Assembly: GCA_044224315.1 (NCBI GenBank)
Contig: JBGAKR010000001.1
Coordinates: 1,178,001 to 1,242,000 of the forward strand
Length of the DNA: 64,000 nucleotides
Source: JAGXTF01 sp044224315
GTDB taxonomy: Bacteria > Bacteroidota > Bacteroidia > NS11-12g > UBA955
Reading direction: 5' to 3'
Made by a program: the position numbers and the translations under genes. The notes beneath the pieces are model-generated. The model worked only from the letters and a program-made list of their open reading frames with translations. It ran no database searches and was not told the DNA's origin. Positions 7,901 through 16,262 of this stretch are shown in pieces. The stretch's first letter is position 1, and each line of letters starts with the position of its first letter.

Positions 7901-10273
7901 TTAAATTCTAACCACTCTTATCGTTTCGGTTCCGCATTTAACCAGATAAACTCCAGTATTTAACCCTTCCAAATTTAGCTGGGCTTCGCCATTTTGTTTT
8001 ATATACCCACTTTGCTGTAGTTTGCCGTCTAGCGAATACACATTTACAACTGTACCCACAGGGCTTGTGCTTTTAATGTTGAGAACGCCGGTTGTGGGAA
8101 TCGGAAATGCAATCAAATTGGCAATGCCTTTATTACTGAAGTTTACACCCAGCGTATTGGCCAGTATCGTTGTAGCCGTATTGGTAATTACCGGGGCATT
8201 GCGATCAAAATAAATGCCGGCCTTATTTTCAATTTTATCTCCGGCTTTTAGTCCGGCACTCAAGGGCAATTCAAAAGAAACCCAACCTTTAGATGCTGGT
8301 TCGTTTACAGATTTGGCTTGCAACATTATATTGGCAAAAGAGAACGTCAGCATTCTTCCGCTAAGGCTTACCTTGCACGGGTGACTTGAACCCAGAAATA
8401 CAAAGCCCTCGGCATTCAGATTTGCCATTAAAGTATCTCTGATTACCACATTTTGTGCATAGCTATTGCCCTCGTTTTGAAAATGGATAAAATAAGTGAG
8501 TTTTTTTAACCCCAGCTTCACAGTACCATCATGGTTGCTTTCTTTTCCATTGGGGTCGTATGAATACACAATTTTTTGGCAAATAGAATCCACATTGTCG
8601 GCCAGTACATCTTCGCTGCTCAGCGTGTCTACGGTAGCTTTCATGCATGCAAAATCGCCCAGTGCAAATGAGTCGAAGGGTACATCCAGGGTAAAATTAA
8701 TTTCCTTAAATGATACCGGATTTATATTTCCAATATTCCACTCTATTTTTCCCTTTTTTGCAGAAGAAGAGCCGGGGGCTGAAACAAACACCATTTTAGG
8801 GTCGAAATACACAGTTAAATGGGCATTGCACACCGCACTGCTGTTGTTCTTAACCATCACCCGGTAATTGGCATTTCCATCTAGTCTAACAACACTCCCA
8901 ACCATTAATTTAACCAACAGGTTTTTGGTATATTTTGGACTCACGGCAATATCAATTGTATCGGTTTTACTGGTATCGGTTTTTACATACTTTTTTGAAC
9001 ATGAATTGAGTACAAAATCATCGGTATTATATGCAATTGTAAAACTGTCTAAAGGCAGCAATATCGCATATTCTCCCTTATCGTCGGTGATTGCAGAGTA
9101 TTGGGCTGTTTTGGTTTTAAAAGTAACAATTGTTTTTCTCAAAACCGAATCTTTTCCGGCTTCAAAAACACAGTTTTTATTTAAGTCGGCATAATGTTTA
9201 CCGCGCACTTCACCTGCGGGCTGGGTGCCTAAATTTTTCCATATTCCATGTGCAATATCCAGGCTAAAATACCCTTGTTTTGGCGAGGCAATGAGGCCAT
9301 AATTTCCTTCATTCATAAAAGGTAAATACCATGTATTACCCCCTTTAGGTAAATACCAGTCATACATATATTTTCCGGCAACCTGCTTGCCTGGTCCTAC
9401 AAACAAATCTCCATTGCAGGGCATCATATAACCCAGCATGGTAATCATAATATTATATTTTAAAATTGTATTATTATTGGTTTGTTTCGTCCATTTATAG
9501 GGTGCAGCGGTGCCATATTCAGATAAATAGTATATATCGTTGTTATAATCTACAGCTGCCCGCACCAATCCGCCCGAGCCGCCAAATACAGGGGTTATCA
9601 GCGTATCATTATACAATGTAAAATAATATTTCGATAACGCATTGCCATCCAATTTGGTCATATTGCCATAAACAAGTAATGTATTGGCTTTCCCATCCAT
9701 ATAAAAATTGATGATCCCTTTTTTGGCAGGATCCAACGTAATATCATACGTTTTTACTATGCCCTGTGCGGGTAAAAATTTGTGTAATGTACCAGCAGAT
9801 TTTGAAACAGAATGCAATAAATAAAATCCTGTATTTATACATTGCAGGCTTGAATTTGAAAGACTGTCAGGAACATCTGAATTAGCAACGGTATCCCAGC
9901 TGCTGCCCTTCAATTGCAACAATAAAAAAAACCTGCCACTGGGAGCCGTTACAGAATTAAATTGTTTAAAATTACCACTTAAATAATAGGTGCCTTTATA
10001 CAAAAACATAGTACCCGCAACCCCCTTATAAGTAGTATTGGGAAATGAACTCCAGGCACTGCCATCATAGTATTCGGCTTTAAAATCGGTAAAACCTGCC
10101 GTTTTAGAAGCGGCCTCGGCTGTAACATAAACATCATTGCCTACAGCGCCCCAGGATTTGGGTGTTGCAATGGAGGGTTGCATGCCCAGCTTTGTAAAAG
10201 CCGGATACAGAATTTGGCTAAATGCCGGTAAAATCAGCACTACCGTGAATGTGAAAAGAATTGATTTTTTCAT
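7901..10273 (-). CDS. Large secreted protein with T9SS type A sorting domain
   Basis: The ATG at 10273 gives a 790-residue protein with a signal peptide (MKKSILFTFTVVLILPAFSQ). The first ~370 residues look like propeller or Kelch-type repeats. Then comes an SdrD B-like domain ('GKHYADLNKNCVFEAGKDS'), a DUF11/DUF7619-type conserved repeat domain ('YDPNGKESNHDGTVK', 'YFIHFQNEGNSYAQNVVI'), and a C-terminal ~70-residue Por secretion type A domain ('AFPIPTTGVLNIKS', ending in 'VRI'). The protein is therefore predicted to be exported by T9SS and anchored or released. Its role is unknown. It is convergent with the acyl-CoA dehydrogenase across the G-rich array. The open frame extends upstream to 10330, but that extension lacks a signal peptide. 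Confidence 0.88.
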   Translation of the reverse strand: MKKSILFTFTVVLILPAFSQILYPAFTKLGMQPSIATPKSWGAVGNDVYVTAEAASKTAGFTDFKAEYYDGSAWSSFPNTTYKGVAGTMFLYKGTYYLSGNFKQFNSVTAPSGRFFLLLQLKGSSWDTVANSDVPDSLSNSSLQCINTGFYLLHSVSKSAGTLHKFLPAQGIVKTYDITLDPAKKGIINFYMDGKANTLLVYGNMTKLDGNALSKYYFTLYNDTLITPVFGGSGGLVRAAVDYNNDIYYLSEYGTAAPYKWTKQTNNNTILKYNIMITMLGYMMPCNGDLFVGPGKQVAGKYMYDWYLPKGGNTWYLPFMNEGNYGLIASPKQGYFSLDIAHGIWKNLGTQPAGEVRGKHYADLNKNCVFEAGKDSVLRKTIVTFKTKTAQYSAITDDKGEYAILLPLDSFTIAYNTDDFVLNSCSKKYVKTDTSKTDTIDIAVSPKYTKNLLVKLMVGSVVRLDGNANYRVMVKNNSSAVCNAHLTVYFDPKMVFVSAPGSSSAKKGKIEWNIGNINPVSFKEINFTLDVPFDSFALGDFACMKATVDTLSSEDVLADNVDSICQKIVYSYDPNGKESNHDGTVKLGLKKLTYFIHFQNEGNSYAQNVVIRDTLMANLNAEGFVFLGSSHPCKVSLSGRMLTFSFANIMLQAKSVNEPASKGWVSFELPLSAGLKAGDKIENKAGIYFDRNAPVITNTATTILANTLGVNFSNKGIANLIAFPIPTTGVLNIKSTSPVGTVVNVYSLDGKLQQSGYIKQNGEAQLNLEGLNTGVYLVKCGTETIRVVRI

Positions 10274-10763
10274 AGTTTTGATAATTAGAACCAAGTCAAA
10301 GTTCTTGTATAGTTTTGATTGTTTTGTCATAACCTTGGCTGTTTTTGCCGTTTGACGTAAATGTGATGGTGAAAGTTGGCCGGAGTTCCCTATTATTTTT
10401 CAAACCCCAAACAGAAAGATGTGGGCCTAACGAAGGTTGTGGGCCTTTTAGGAGCGGTCTGCTGTACATTTAAACAGGGAATGGCAACAGCCATAATTGT
10501 AAGTAGCTGGCTGTTAGATTCTACATTATCCCCGCCTTTTTCAAGTTAGGGCAAGCATTTTACATTAAAATGGCTGTCCGGCTGTTATATTCTACATTCT
10601 ACATTCTACATTTTACATTTTACACTAAACATCCGGCTGCCCGGCTGTTTAGCTGCCCATTAAACATTAAACCTTTATCATTATACATTATAAGGCTGCC
10701 CATTAACTTTTCACTTCTAACTCTTAACTTCTTTCCCTACCTTTGCCGCACTTTTAGCGTTCT
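10274..10763. repeat. Intergenic region with short-word tandem repeats
   Basis: This 490-base divergent spacer holds no supportable gene. From about 10565 to 10735 it is made of short tandem words: ATTCTAC repeated at 10589-10612, then variants ATTTTAC, CATTAAAC and ATTATAC, and finally AACTCTTAACTTC just before the nusB promoter. Two copies of a GGCTG-CCCGGCTGTT word flank these (near 10572 and 10632). It must also hold the promoter of the leftward T9SS protein, which I could not place with confidence. Confidence 0.65.
10738..10745 (+). promoter_or_regulatory. -7 promoter box for nusB
   Basis: TACCTTTG matches TAnnTTTG 18 bases before the nusB ATG. No convincing -33 TTG is visible at the right spacing, because that position is occupied by the short-word repeats. 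Confidence 0.45.
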
Positions 10764-11705
10764 ATGCTTACGAGGAGATTGGTGAGAATTAAAACACTGC
10801 AGGCCTTATACGCCTGGCAGCAGTCCGATGGTGCTACGCCTTCAAAAGGCCTTATTGCCTTAAAAAATACTTTACAACAAACATACGATGCCTATCTGTT
10901 TTTATTAGAGTTTCCTTGGCACCTGAAAGAATACCTGGATAGCGAAAAAGAACGGGAAAAAAGTAAATATTACCCCGATAAAGAAATAATACGCCAATTT
11001 GGCCTGTTGCATAATACAACACTGGCAACTACCCTTCTGGAAAGGGTTGCAGGCCGAAAACGCCGCTACTTTACCACCAACTGGAATACCCTTGCCGAAA
11101 GTTTTGACGGTATTTATAACGAACTTAAAAACCAGGATTTTGTGCGCGATTACCTGGTTTTCGACCAACCCGGTTTTGAGCAACAGCAGTTTTTTATGGA
11201 AGAGTTTTATACTTTTCTTTTTAATGGTTGTGAACCCTTTCATCAGTGCATGGAAGAAGCCTACTCGGCCTGGAACGATGATGAAGAGCTGTTTTTAAAG
11301 GAAATATTGCGCAGTATTTCTACAGCAAAAGAGGGCCAAACCATTCGATTGGCAGAGCAGGACGACCCGGAGGGAGATGAAATTAAATTCGGGCTGAAAT
11401 TGTTCGAAAACGTAGCCGGAAACTCAAAGGGCTATGAAGAACAAATTGCCGACATTACCGATAATTGGGATCCATCGCGCATTGCCGTGTTGGATCTTAT
11501 CGCAATAAAAATGGCTCTGGCCGAATTTTTGCATTTCCCCATGATACCCCTGAAAGTGACCATAAACGAGTATCTGGATATAATCAAAGACTATAGCACG
11601 CCCAGCAGTTCTAGGTTTTTGAACGGTATTTTAGATAAAATGCGCAAGAAACTCGAAACCACCGGCGAAATCAGAAAAGCAGGCAGGGGATTAAGAGATA
11701 ACTAA
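10764..11705 (+). CDS. nusB: Transcription antitermination factor NusB, extended Bacteroidota form
   Basis: A 313-residue protein whose ends match NusB: the N-terminal 'MLTRRLVRIKTLQALYAW' RNA-binding helix and the C-terminal 'ITDNWDPSRIAVLDLIAIKMALAEFL' segment with 'NEYLDIIKDYSTPSSSRFLNGILDK'. NusB binds boxA RNA with NusE and prevents premature termination in rRNA operons. The length is about twice that of the E. coli protein, because the middle ~150 residues are an insert usual for this phylum. It heads a rightward run with the DUF1573 lipoprotein, yajC and coaE, a gene order common in Bacteroidota. Confidence 0.93.
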   Translation: MLTRRLVRIKTLQALYAWQQSDGATPSKGLIALKNTLQQTYDAYLFLLEFPWHLKEYLDSEKEREKSKYYPDKEIIRQFGLLHNTTLATTLLERVAGRKRRYFTTNWNTLAESFDGIYNELKNQDFVRDYLVFDQPGFEQQQFFMEEFYTFLFNGCEPFHQCMEEAYSAWNDDEELFLKEILRSISTAKEGQTIRLAEQDDPEGDEIKFGLKLFENVAGNSKGYEEQIADITDNWDPSRIAVLDLIAIKMALAEFLHFPMIPLKVTINEYLDIIKDYSTPSSSRFLNGILDKMRKKLETTGEIRKAGRGLRDN

Positions 11706-11723
11706 AACACATAAATTTGCCTT

Positions 11724-12212
11724 ATGAAATCGGCTCGCATCATACTATTCTTATTTGCTGCTGTAGCAGCCCTGGCTTGCAATAGCGCCAAAAACCGCAA
11801 AGCAGGCTTGGGAGATATTGAAAATCCCTCAAGCCCGGAAAACCCCAAAGCCAAAAACAATGGCCCCCTGGGTACCCCCACTTTTGAGCATACCGTGCAT
11901 GATTTTGGAAAAATTACCGACGGAGAAGAAGTACAACACAAGTTTAAATTCAGAAACACCGGCAAGGGTGAATTAACCATTGGCAATGTGCAGGCTTCAT
12001 GTGGTTGCACTACCCCAGAGTGGACCAAGGATATGATACCTCCGGGCGGAGAAGGCTATGTAATGGCTACCTTTAATTCAAGCGGAAAAGGCGGTACAGA
12101 TGGTCCACGGGTTGAAAAAAGCATTACTGTAACCTTTGCCAACTCTACTGTAGAAACCATAGAACTGCAGTTTATTTCAAACATTTTTTCAAAAGATACC
12201 GAAAATAAATAA
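11724..12212 (+). CDS. DUF1573 lipoprotein
   Basis: A 162-residue predicted lipoprotein: signal peptide with lipobox 'ALAC' (Cys19), a linker rich in Pro/Asn/Lys, then a DUF1573 domain from ~residue 52 with the hallmark 'HDFGKITDGEEVQHKFKFRN' and 'ASCGCTTPEW'. DUF1573 folds as an ASH/MSP-like immunoglobulin sandwich; its molecular role is not established. A TAAATTTG word at 11712-11719 could give an internal promoter. Its stop overlaps the yajC start by one base (TAATG), so the two are translationally coupled. Confidence 0.9.
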   Translation: MKSARIILFLFAAVAALACNSAKNRKAGLGDIENPSSPENPKAKNNGPLGTPTFEHTVHDFGKITDGEEVQHKFKFRNTGKGELTIGNVQASCGCTTPEWTKDMIPPGGEGYVMATFNSSGKGGTDGPRVEKSITVTFANSTVETIELQFISNIFSKDTENK

Positions 12213-12538
12213 TGATAAATCTCATACTCGATGCGGCCCCAGCAGGCGGCGCTGCAGGCCAGCCCATTATGCTCATTCTGATCATGGTGGTGTTTTTCTT
12301 TTTCATGATTTGGCCCCAAATGCGCAAGCAGAAAAAAGCCAAAGCCTATTTGTCTGAAATCAAAAAAGGCGATCATGTTGTAACTACAGGCGGTTTACAT
12401 GGCAAAATTGTTACAGTTGCCGATACCCACTTTATTTTGGAACTTGAAGAAGGCCGCATGAAAGTGGAAAAAGGCGCCGTAAGTATGGAAATGACTTTGG
12501 CTGCAATGAAAGCCAATTCCAGCGAAGCCAAACCCTAA
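12212..12538 (+). CDS. yajC: Preprotein translocase subunit YajC
   Basis: A 108-residue single-span membrane protein. The membrane segment (~residues 18-38, 'IMLILIMVVFFFFMIWPQMR') is followed directly by 'RKQKKAKAYLSEIKKGDHVVTTGGLHGKIV', the signature of YajC, an accessory of the SecDF complex in the inner membrane. Length and topology are normal for the family. The ATG shares its A with the stop codon of the preceding DUF1573 gene. Confidence 0.96.
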   Translation: MINLILDAAPAGGAAGQPIMLILIMVVFFFFMIWPQMRKQKKAKAYLSEIKKGDHVVTTGGLHGKIVTVADTHFILELEEGRMKVEKGAVSMEMTLAAMKANSSEAKP

Positions 12539-12558
12539 TTTTAATCTAAAACCTGCTT

Positions 12559-13173
12559 ATGCTACGTATCGGAATTACCGGAGGCATTGGCAGCGGAAAA
12601 TCTACAGTATGCCAGGTGTTTCAAACGCTTGGCATTTCTGTTTATAATGCCGATGCCGAAACCAAAAACCTATACGAAACCAATGCCCCTCTGCGGCAGG
12701 GCCTCATAAATTTATTTGGAGAAAGTATTTATGAGGGCAAACAACTAAACCGCAAAATCCTGGCAGGCATTGTATTTAACAATTCCGAAGCCCTTCAAAA
12801 ACTCAACAACCTGGTACATCCATTGGTAATTGCACACTATGAAGACTGGTGCACCCTGCATGCCACCGAACCCTATACCCTGAAAGAGGCCGCCATTTTG
12901 TTTGAAAGTGGTACCTATAAGCAGCTGCATTTTGTAATAGGTGTAATAGCCCCCGACGAACTGCGTATAAACCGCACCATGCAACGCGATGGATTGAGCC
13001 GTGAAGAAGTATTGCAGCGAATGCAAAAACAATTGCCTACCGAAACATTAATAAAACGCTGCGATTATACCATTATCAACGATGGAACCCAAAGCATTAC
13101 CCAGCAGGTTTTAACACTGCATAAAACCTTTTTGGCCATGCAGCACAAGCCTTTGCCGGCTTTTAAGGGCTGA
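12559..13173 (+). CDS. coaE: Dephospho-CoA kinase
   Basis: A 204-residue cytosolic P-loop kinase catalysing the last step of coenzyme A synthesis, ATP-dependent phosphorylation of dephospho-CoA. The Walker A motif 'GITGGIGSGKST' is at residues ~5-16. The CoA-binding 'YNADAETKNLYE' and the lid segment 'RINRTMQRDGLSREEVLQRM' are present. Length is normal. It ends the nusB-DUF1573-yajC-coaE run, with a 20-base gap after yajC. Confidence 0.95.
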   Translation: MLRIGITGGIGSGKSTVCQVFQTLGISVYNADAETKNLYETNAPLRQGLINLFGESIYEGKQLNRKILAGIVFNNSEALQKLNNLVHPLVIAHYEDWCTLHATEPYTLKEAAILFESGTYKQLHFVIGVIAPDELRINRTMQRDGLSREEVLQRMQKQLPTETLIKRCDYTIINDGTQSITQQVLTLHKTFLAMQHKPLPAFKG

Positions 13174-13561
13174 TTTAAGGCTCGTTTTTCCACAATACCA
13201 TTAAACAGAAGAGTTGAATGGCCGCTAGCAACATGGCCTGATTTCTAAAACCATTATTATTCGTTAATTTTCAATTACTTGACTGTTAATGTTTAATATT
13301 AACTACACATTACTTTACAAAAAAGCCACTTTAATTAATAAATATATAAATTTGTGAAACAATGGCCCTTGTTTTCCGTATGAAAGCCATTTCCCTCTTT
13401 TCGATAATTATGTATAGTGTATCCTATTCTCAAACCAATCACTCGCACGGTGAAGTCTCAACTAAATTAGGTTCGGGCAACTTTTCCATTGTCTTCATTT
13501 TCTTAAAAGCGACCAAAAATAAATTCACGCATTCCTTCTCTCAAACCAATTACATACAAAG
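13174..13561. other. Spacer with a promoter-like box and a doubtful small ORF
   Basis: This 388-base AT-rich gap precedes the response regulator. TAAATTTG at 13347-13354 fits the -7 consensus but lacks a visible -33 TTG. Eight bases after it starts a 69-codon open frame (13362-13571) that begins like a weak signal peptide ('MKAISLFSIIMYSVSYSQ') and overlaps the response-regulator start by ten bases. I recognise no family and the rest is not convincingly protein-like. It may be a degenerate gene end or just the 5' leader of the regulator. Confidence 0.35.
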
Positions 13562-13969
13562 ATGTCAATGAAGAACATTTTGCTGATAGATGATGACGAT
13601 GGCTTCAACTATCTGCACCGGAGGTTAATTTTAAAACTCGGAATTTTTGAGAATGTGGAGGTGGCCAACAGCGCCTCAGAGGGGTTAGAAATATTGAATA
13701 AAATGTTTTCCGAGGACCACACATCTCCCGAATTAATTTTACTGGATGTAAAAATGCCCGAAATGGATGGATTCGATTTTCTTCGTCATTTTCAGCGTTT
13801 ACCCGAACCCATAGTGGCATTTACTAAAATTGCCATGCTTTCTAGCTCCCTGGATCCTACCGACACAATCAATGCTTTCCGCTACCGACAGGTAATAGAT
13901 TTTGTAGAAAAACCCCTGGATGGTTACAAACTATCAGGAGTATTAAATAAAATATACGCCGCCCGATAA
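13562..13969 (+). CDS. Single-domain response regulator (CheY-like receiver)
   Basis: A 135-residue receiver domain with no output domain. The acidic pair is in 'LLIDDDDGF' (~residues 7-15), the phospho-acceptor is Asp62 in 'ILLDVKMPEMDG', the Ser switch is in 'AMLSSS', and the conserved lysine is in 'DFVEKPLDG'. This type, with an insertion before the aspartate ('MFSEDHTSPE'), is widespread in Bacteroidota and works by protein-protein contact. Either ATG (13562 or 13568) could start it. It lies 33 bases before a PAS/DHp protein on the same strand, so the two may be signalling partners. Confidence 0.9.
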   Translation: MSMKNILLIDDDDGFNYLHRRLILKLGIFENVEVANSASEGLEILNKMFSEDHTSPELILLDVKMPEMDGFDFLRHFQRLPEPIVAFTKIAMLSSSLDPTDTINAFRYRQVIDFVEKPLDGYKLSGVLNKIYAAR

Positions 13970-14002
13970 CTTCCTTACACTTTATAACGCAGCAAATGCC
14001 CT

Positions 14003-14581
14003 ATGGAACGCTACCTAATCAACCTGATAAATGAGTTAAACGAAGGCTTTCAAATGCTTTCCAATAACTATGAGTATTTATATATAAATAATGCAGCACT
14101 CAAACACGGCCGTTTAAAGCGCGAGGGTTTGATTGGGAAAAAAATGACAGACCTGTTTCCGGCTGTGTCTGAAACGGATATGTTTAAAACCCTTCAACAC
14201 TGCCTCAAAACCCAATGCGAAGCGCAGTTTGAACACCAATTTTATTATCCGGATGGAAGTTATTGTTGGTTTGAATTACGCGTATATCCTGTAGTGGAAG
14301 GCCTTATTATCCTATCCCTGGATATTTCCAACCGCAAAGAAGCCGAGAAGGTAAAAGATGATTATATACGAAAACTGGAAGAACTGATTACCTTTACATC
14401 CCATCGTTTGCGACAGCCCATTACCAAAATAATGGCTATATCCGATTCATTAAAAGAGCCTTCGGGCAATATAACTGATAAAGAAGTATTGCTTACAATG
14501 CTAAAAGATAGCTCAGATATTATGGACTCGGTTACCCGTGAGCTTACCAATACCATTTTGTCCCTGAAACAGGATACCTGA
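14003..14581 (+). CDS. PAS-DHp protein resembling a histidine kinase without its ATPase domain
   Basis: A 192-residue soluble protein. Residues ~10-112 are a PAS domain ('NEGFQMLSNNYEYLYIN', 'PDGSYCWFELRVYPV', 'LDISNRKEAE'). This is followed by a coiled-coil linker and a dimerisation/histidine segment 'FTSHRLRQPITKIMAISDSL' with His134 in the place of the phosphorylated His of Bacteroidota hybrid kinases. The frame then stops; no N, G1 or G2 ATP-binding boxes follow, and the next 8 bases run into the end of a convergent gene. It may act as a phosphotransfer or dimerising sensor module for the response regulator upstream, or be a truncated kinase. The stop region shows no obvious kinase remnant. 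Confidence 0.8.
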   Translation: MERYLINLINELNEGFQMLSNNYEYLYINNAALKHGRLKREGLIGKKMTDLFPAVSETDMFKTLQHCLKTQCEAQFEHQFYYPDGSYCWFELRVYPVVEGLIILSLDISNRKEAEKVKDDYIRKLEELITFTSHRLRQPITKIMAISDSLKEPSGNITDKEVLLTMLKDSSDIMDSVTRELTNTILSLKQDT

Positions 14582-14589
14582 AATGCCTT

Positions 14590-15129
14590 TTATTTCAGCA
14601 CCACATCTGTAAACTCACCCTCGGTTACTGTATAGGTAGTACCCGTAGTTTTGGGGGTCATCGTAAGGCTGAATTTGCCACTGATTTTTTTGTTGGCTTT
14701 ATCGTAGGCCGTAATTTCTACCGACCATGGAATATTAAAACCAAATACAGCGCCGAAAATATGGTCAAAATCAATCCCATCGCTATACAAGCAACCATAT
14801 TTGGCAGTGGTAACACCCCCATAATTGCCTACAACAGTATTGTTTAACCTGAAATACAAATACACCATACTGCTATCAGTGCCATTTACATAATTTCCCT
14901 GAATACCTAGCACTGTATCCCCTTTAATTGTTGCCTCCACACCCGCATGAGAGGTTTTGTATTTATCTACATATACAGTAGATGCGGGCGCACTTTGCCA
15001 GCTTTTTCCATTTACCTTGCAATACACAATCCCCGCCTGTTTTGAGGGGGTGGTTTCTTTTTTCTTGCAGGCACCTGCCGCAAAAATCAGTGCAATGGCA
15101 GATAAACCCAGTATGATGTTGTTTTTCAT
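14590..15129 (-). CDS. DUF6252-like lipoprotein
   Basis: A 179-residue predicted lipoprotein: lipobox 'AAGAC' (Cys21) followed by 'KKKET'. The mature part opens with 'VYCKVNGKSWQS', contains many short beta strands ('VEATIKGDTVLGIQGNYV') and ends 'TVTEGEFTDVVLK', a pattern shared by DUF6252-type small lipoproteins of Bacteroidota. Function is unknown. It follows the broken enoyl-CoA hydratase by 15 bases on the same strand but is probably functionally separate. Confidence 0.75.
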   Translation of the reverse strand: MKNNIILGLSAIALIFAAGACKKKETTPSKQAGIVYCKVNGKSWQSAPASTVYVDKYKTSHAGVEATIKGDTVLGIQGNYVNGTDSSMVYLYFRLNNTVVGNYGGVTTAKYGCLYSDGIDFDHIFGAVFGFNIPWSVEITAYDKANKKISGKFSLTMTPKTTGTTYTVTEGEFTDVVLK

Positions 15130-15144
15130 GGTTTTAATTTTGAT

Positions 15145-15815
15145 TTATTTTCCTGTAAATTCAGGCTTGCGCTTATTCAAAAATGCATCCGTGCCCTCTT
15201 TGAAATCTTCGGTTTCAAATGCATATCCAAACTCATAAATCTCGCGCTGCATGCCATTTACATTGGGTCGGTGAAAATCATTTACACAGTTTATTACTTT
15301 TTTAATTGCCACTGGACTTTTGGTAGCAACTTTAGCTAATATTTCGCGGCATTTTGGCAACAATTCATCCAGGGTTACTACATAATTTACCAGGCCATGG
15401 GTAAGTGCATCCTGGGCATTAATGGCGTCGCCGGTAAGCAGCATTTCAAGTGCTTTGCCTTTTCGCATCCACCACCCAATGCAAAACCGTTTACCGCAGC
15501 AATTACTACTTTGTTTCCATTTTCGATGGTGTTCATTACTTCATGTCCATCGGCACTCATACGGGTGCCCTGGTCTTCGGTAAAGTGGGCAAACTCACTT
15601 ATGTCTGCACCTGCAGCAAAGGCTTTTGGCCCGGCCCCGGTTATTATAATGCCGTGTACTTTTGGATTGTTTTGCACCGCATCTACTGCATCTTTAATCT
15701 CCTGCAGGGTGCTTATGGTAAGCGCATTTAATTTAGACTCGCGGTTAATGGTAATGGTTAATACTCCTTCAGAGGTTTCGGTGAGAATGTTCTCGTATGA
15801 TTTAGCTGTGCTCAT
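15145..15815 (-). pseudogene. Enoyl-CoA hydratase, disrupted by an internal deletion and frameshift
   Basis: Two overlapping minus-strand frames together cover the crotonase fold. The 5' part (from 15815) runs 118 residues through 'ITINRESKLNAL', the oxyanion-hole loop 'AAGADISEF' and 'AVNGFALGGGCE', then changes to unrelated sequence. The 3' part resumes in another frame at 'KGKALEMLLTGDAINAQDA' and continues to the normal C-terminus. The combined length is about 224 residues against ~260 in the family, so roughly 36 codons plus or minus one base are missing at ~15462-15466. The missing part is the segment with the second catalytic glutamate (the 'QPE' motif). The first catalytic Glu (end of GGGCE) is kept. 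The gene should be inactive. Its ATG overlaps the stop of the B12-binding gene. Confidence 0.88.
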
Positions 15816-16240
15816 TATGAAAAGTTTCGGTTTTTAATTACCCAATCCTGTATGTATTGGATAATGGAGGAAGTATCGGTTCCCGGAGGAAAAAGGCGGG
15901 CTACTCCCAAATTATTTAATTTTTGGGCATCGGCATCGGGTATAATTCCCCCACCGGTAAGCAACACATCGGTCATGCCCTTTTCTCTCATTAAATCCAG
16001 AATTTTGGGGAAAACGGTATTGTGTGCTCCACTTAAAATGCTTACCCCAATTGCATCCACATCTTCCTGCAAAGCAGCCTGTACCACCATTTCGGGGGTT
16101 TGGCGCAGGCCGGTATAAATTACTTCCATGCCCGCATCGCGCAAAGCTGAGGCAATTACTTTAGCGCCGCGGTCGTGTCCGTCCAGTCCTACTTTGGCTA
16201 CCAACACCCGTATGGGTCTTTTCAGGCCTGTCTGATCCAT
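15815..16240 (-). CDS. Stand-alone cobalamin-binding domain (methylmalonyl-CoA mutase small-subunit type)
   Basis: A 141-residue Rossmann-like B12-binding protein with the full signature: 'KVGLDGHDRGAKVIASALRD' containing D-x-H-x-x-G with the cobalt-ligating His22, then 'GVSILSGAH', then 'LTGGGIIPD'. It matches the C-terminal domain of acyl-CoA mutases and the small subunits of split mutases. The catalytic TIM-barrel partner is not in the window. The ATG at 16240 is chosen over an upstream in-frame start, because the latter would overlap the preceding gene and adds no domain. The TAATG overlap with the enoyl-CoA hydratase gene implies coupling in acyl-CoA (possibly propionyl or branched-chain) metabolism. 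Confidence 0.9.
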   Translation of the reverse strand: MDQTGLKRPIRVLVAKVGLDGHDRGAKVIASALRDAGMEVIYTGLRQTPEMVVQAALQEDVDAIGVSILSGAHNTVFPKILDLMREKGMTDVLLTGGGIIPDADAQKLNNLGVARLFPPGTDTSSIIQYIQDWVIKNRNFS

Positions 16241-16262
16241 TTTTACGTAGCAAATGTCGGTA

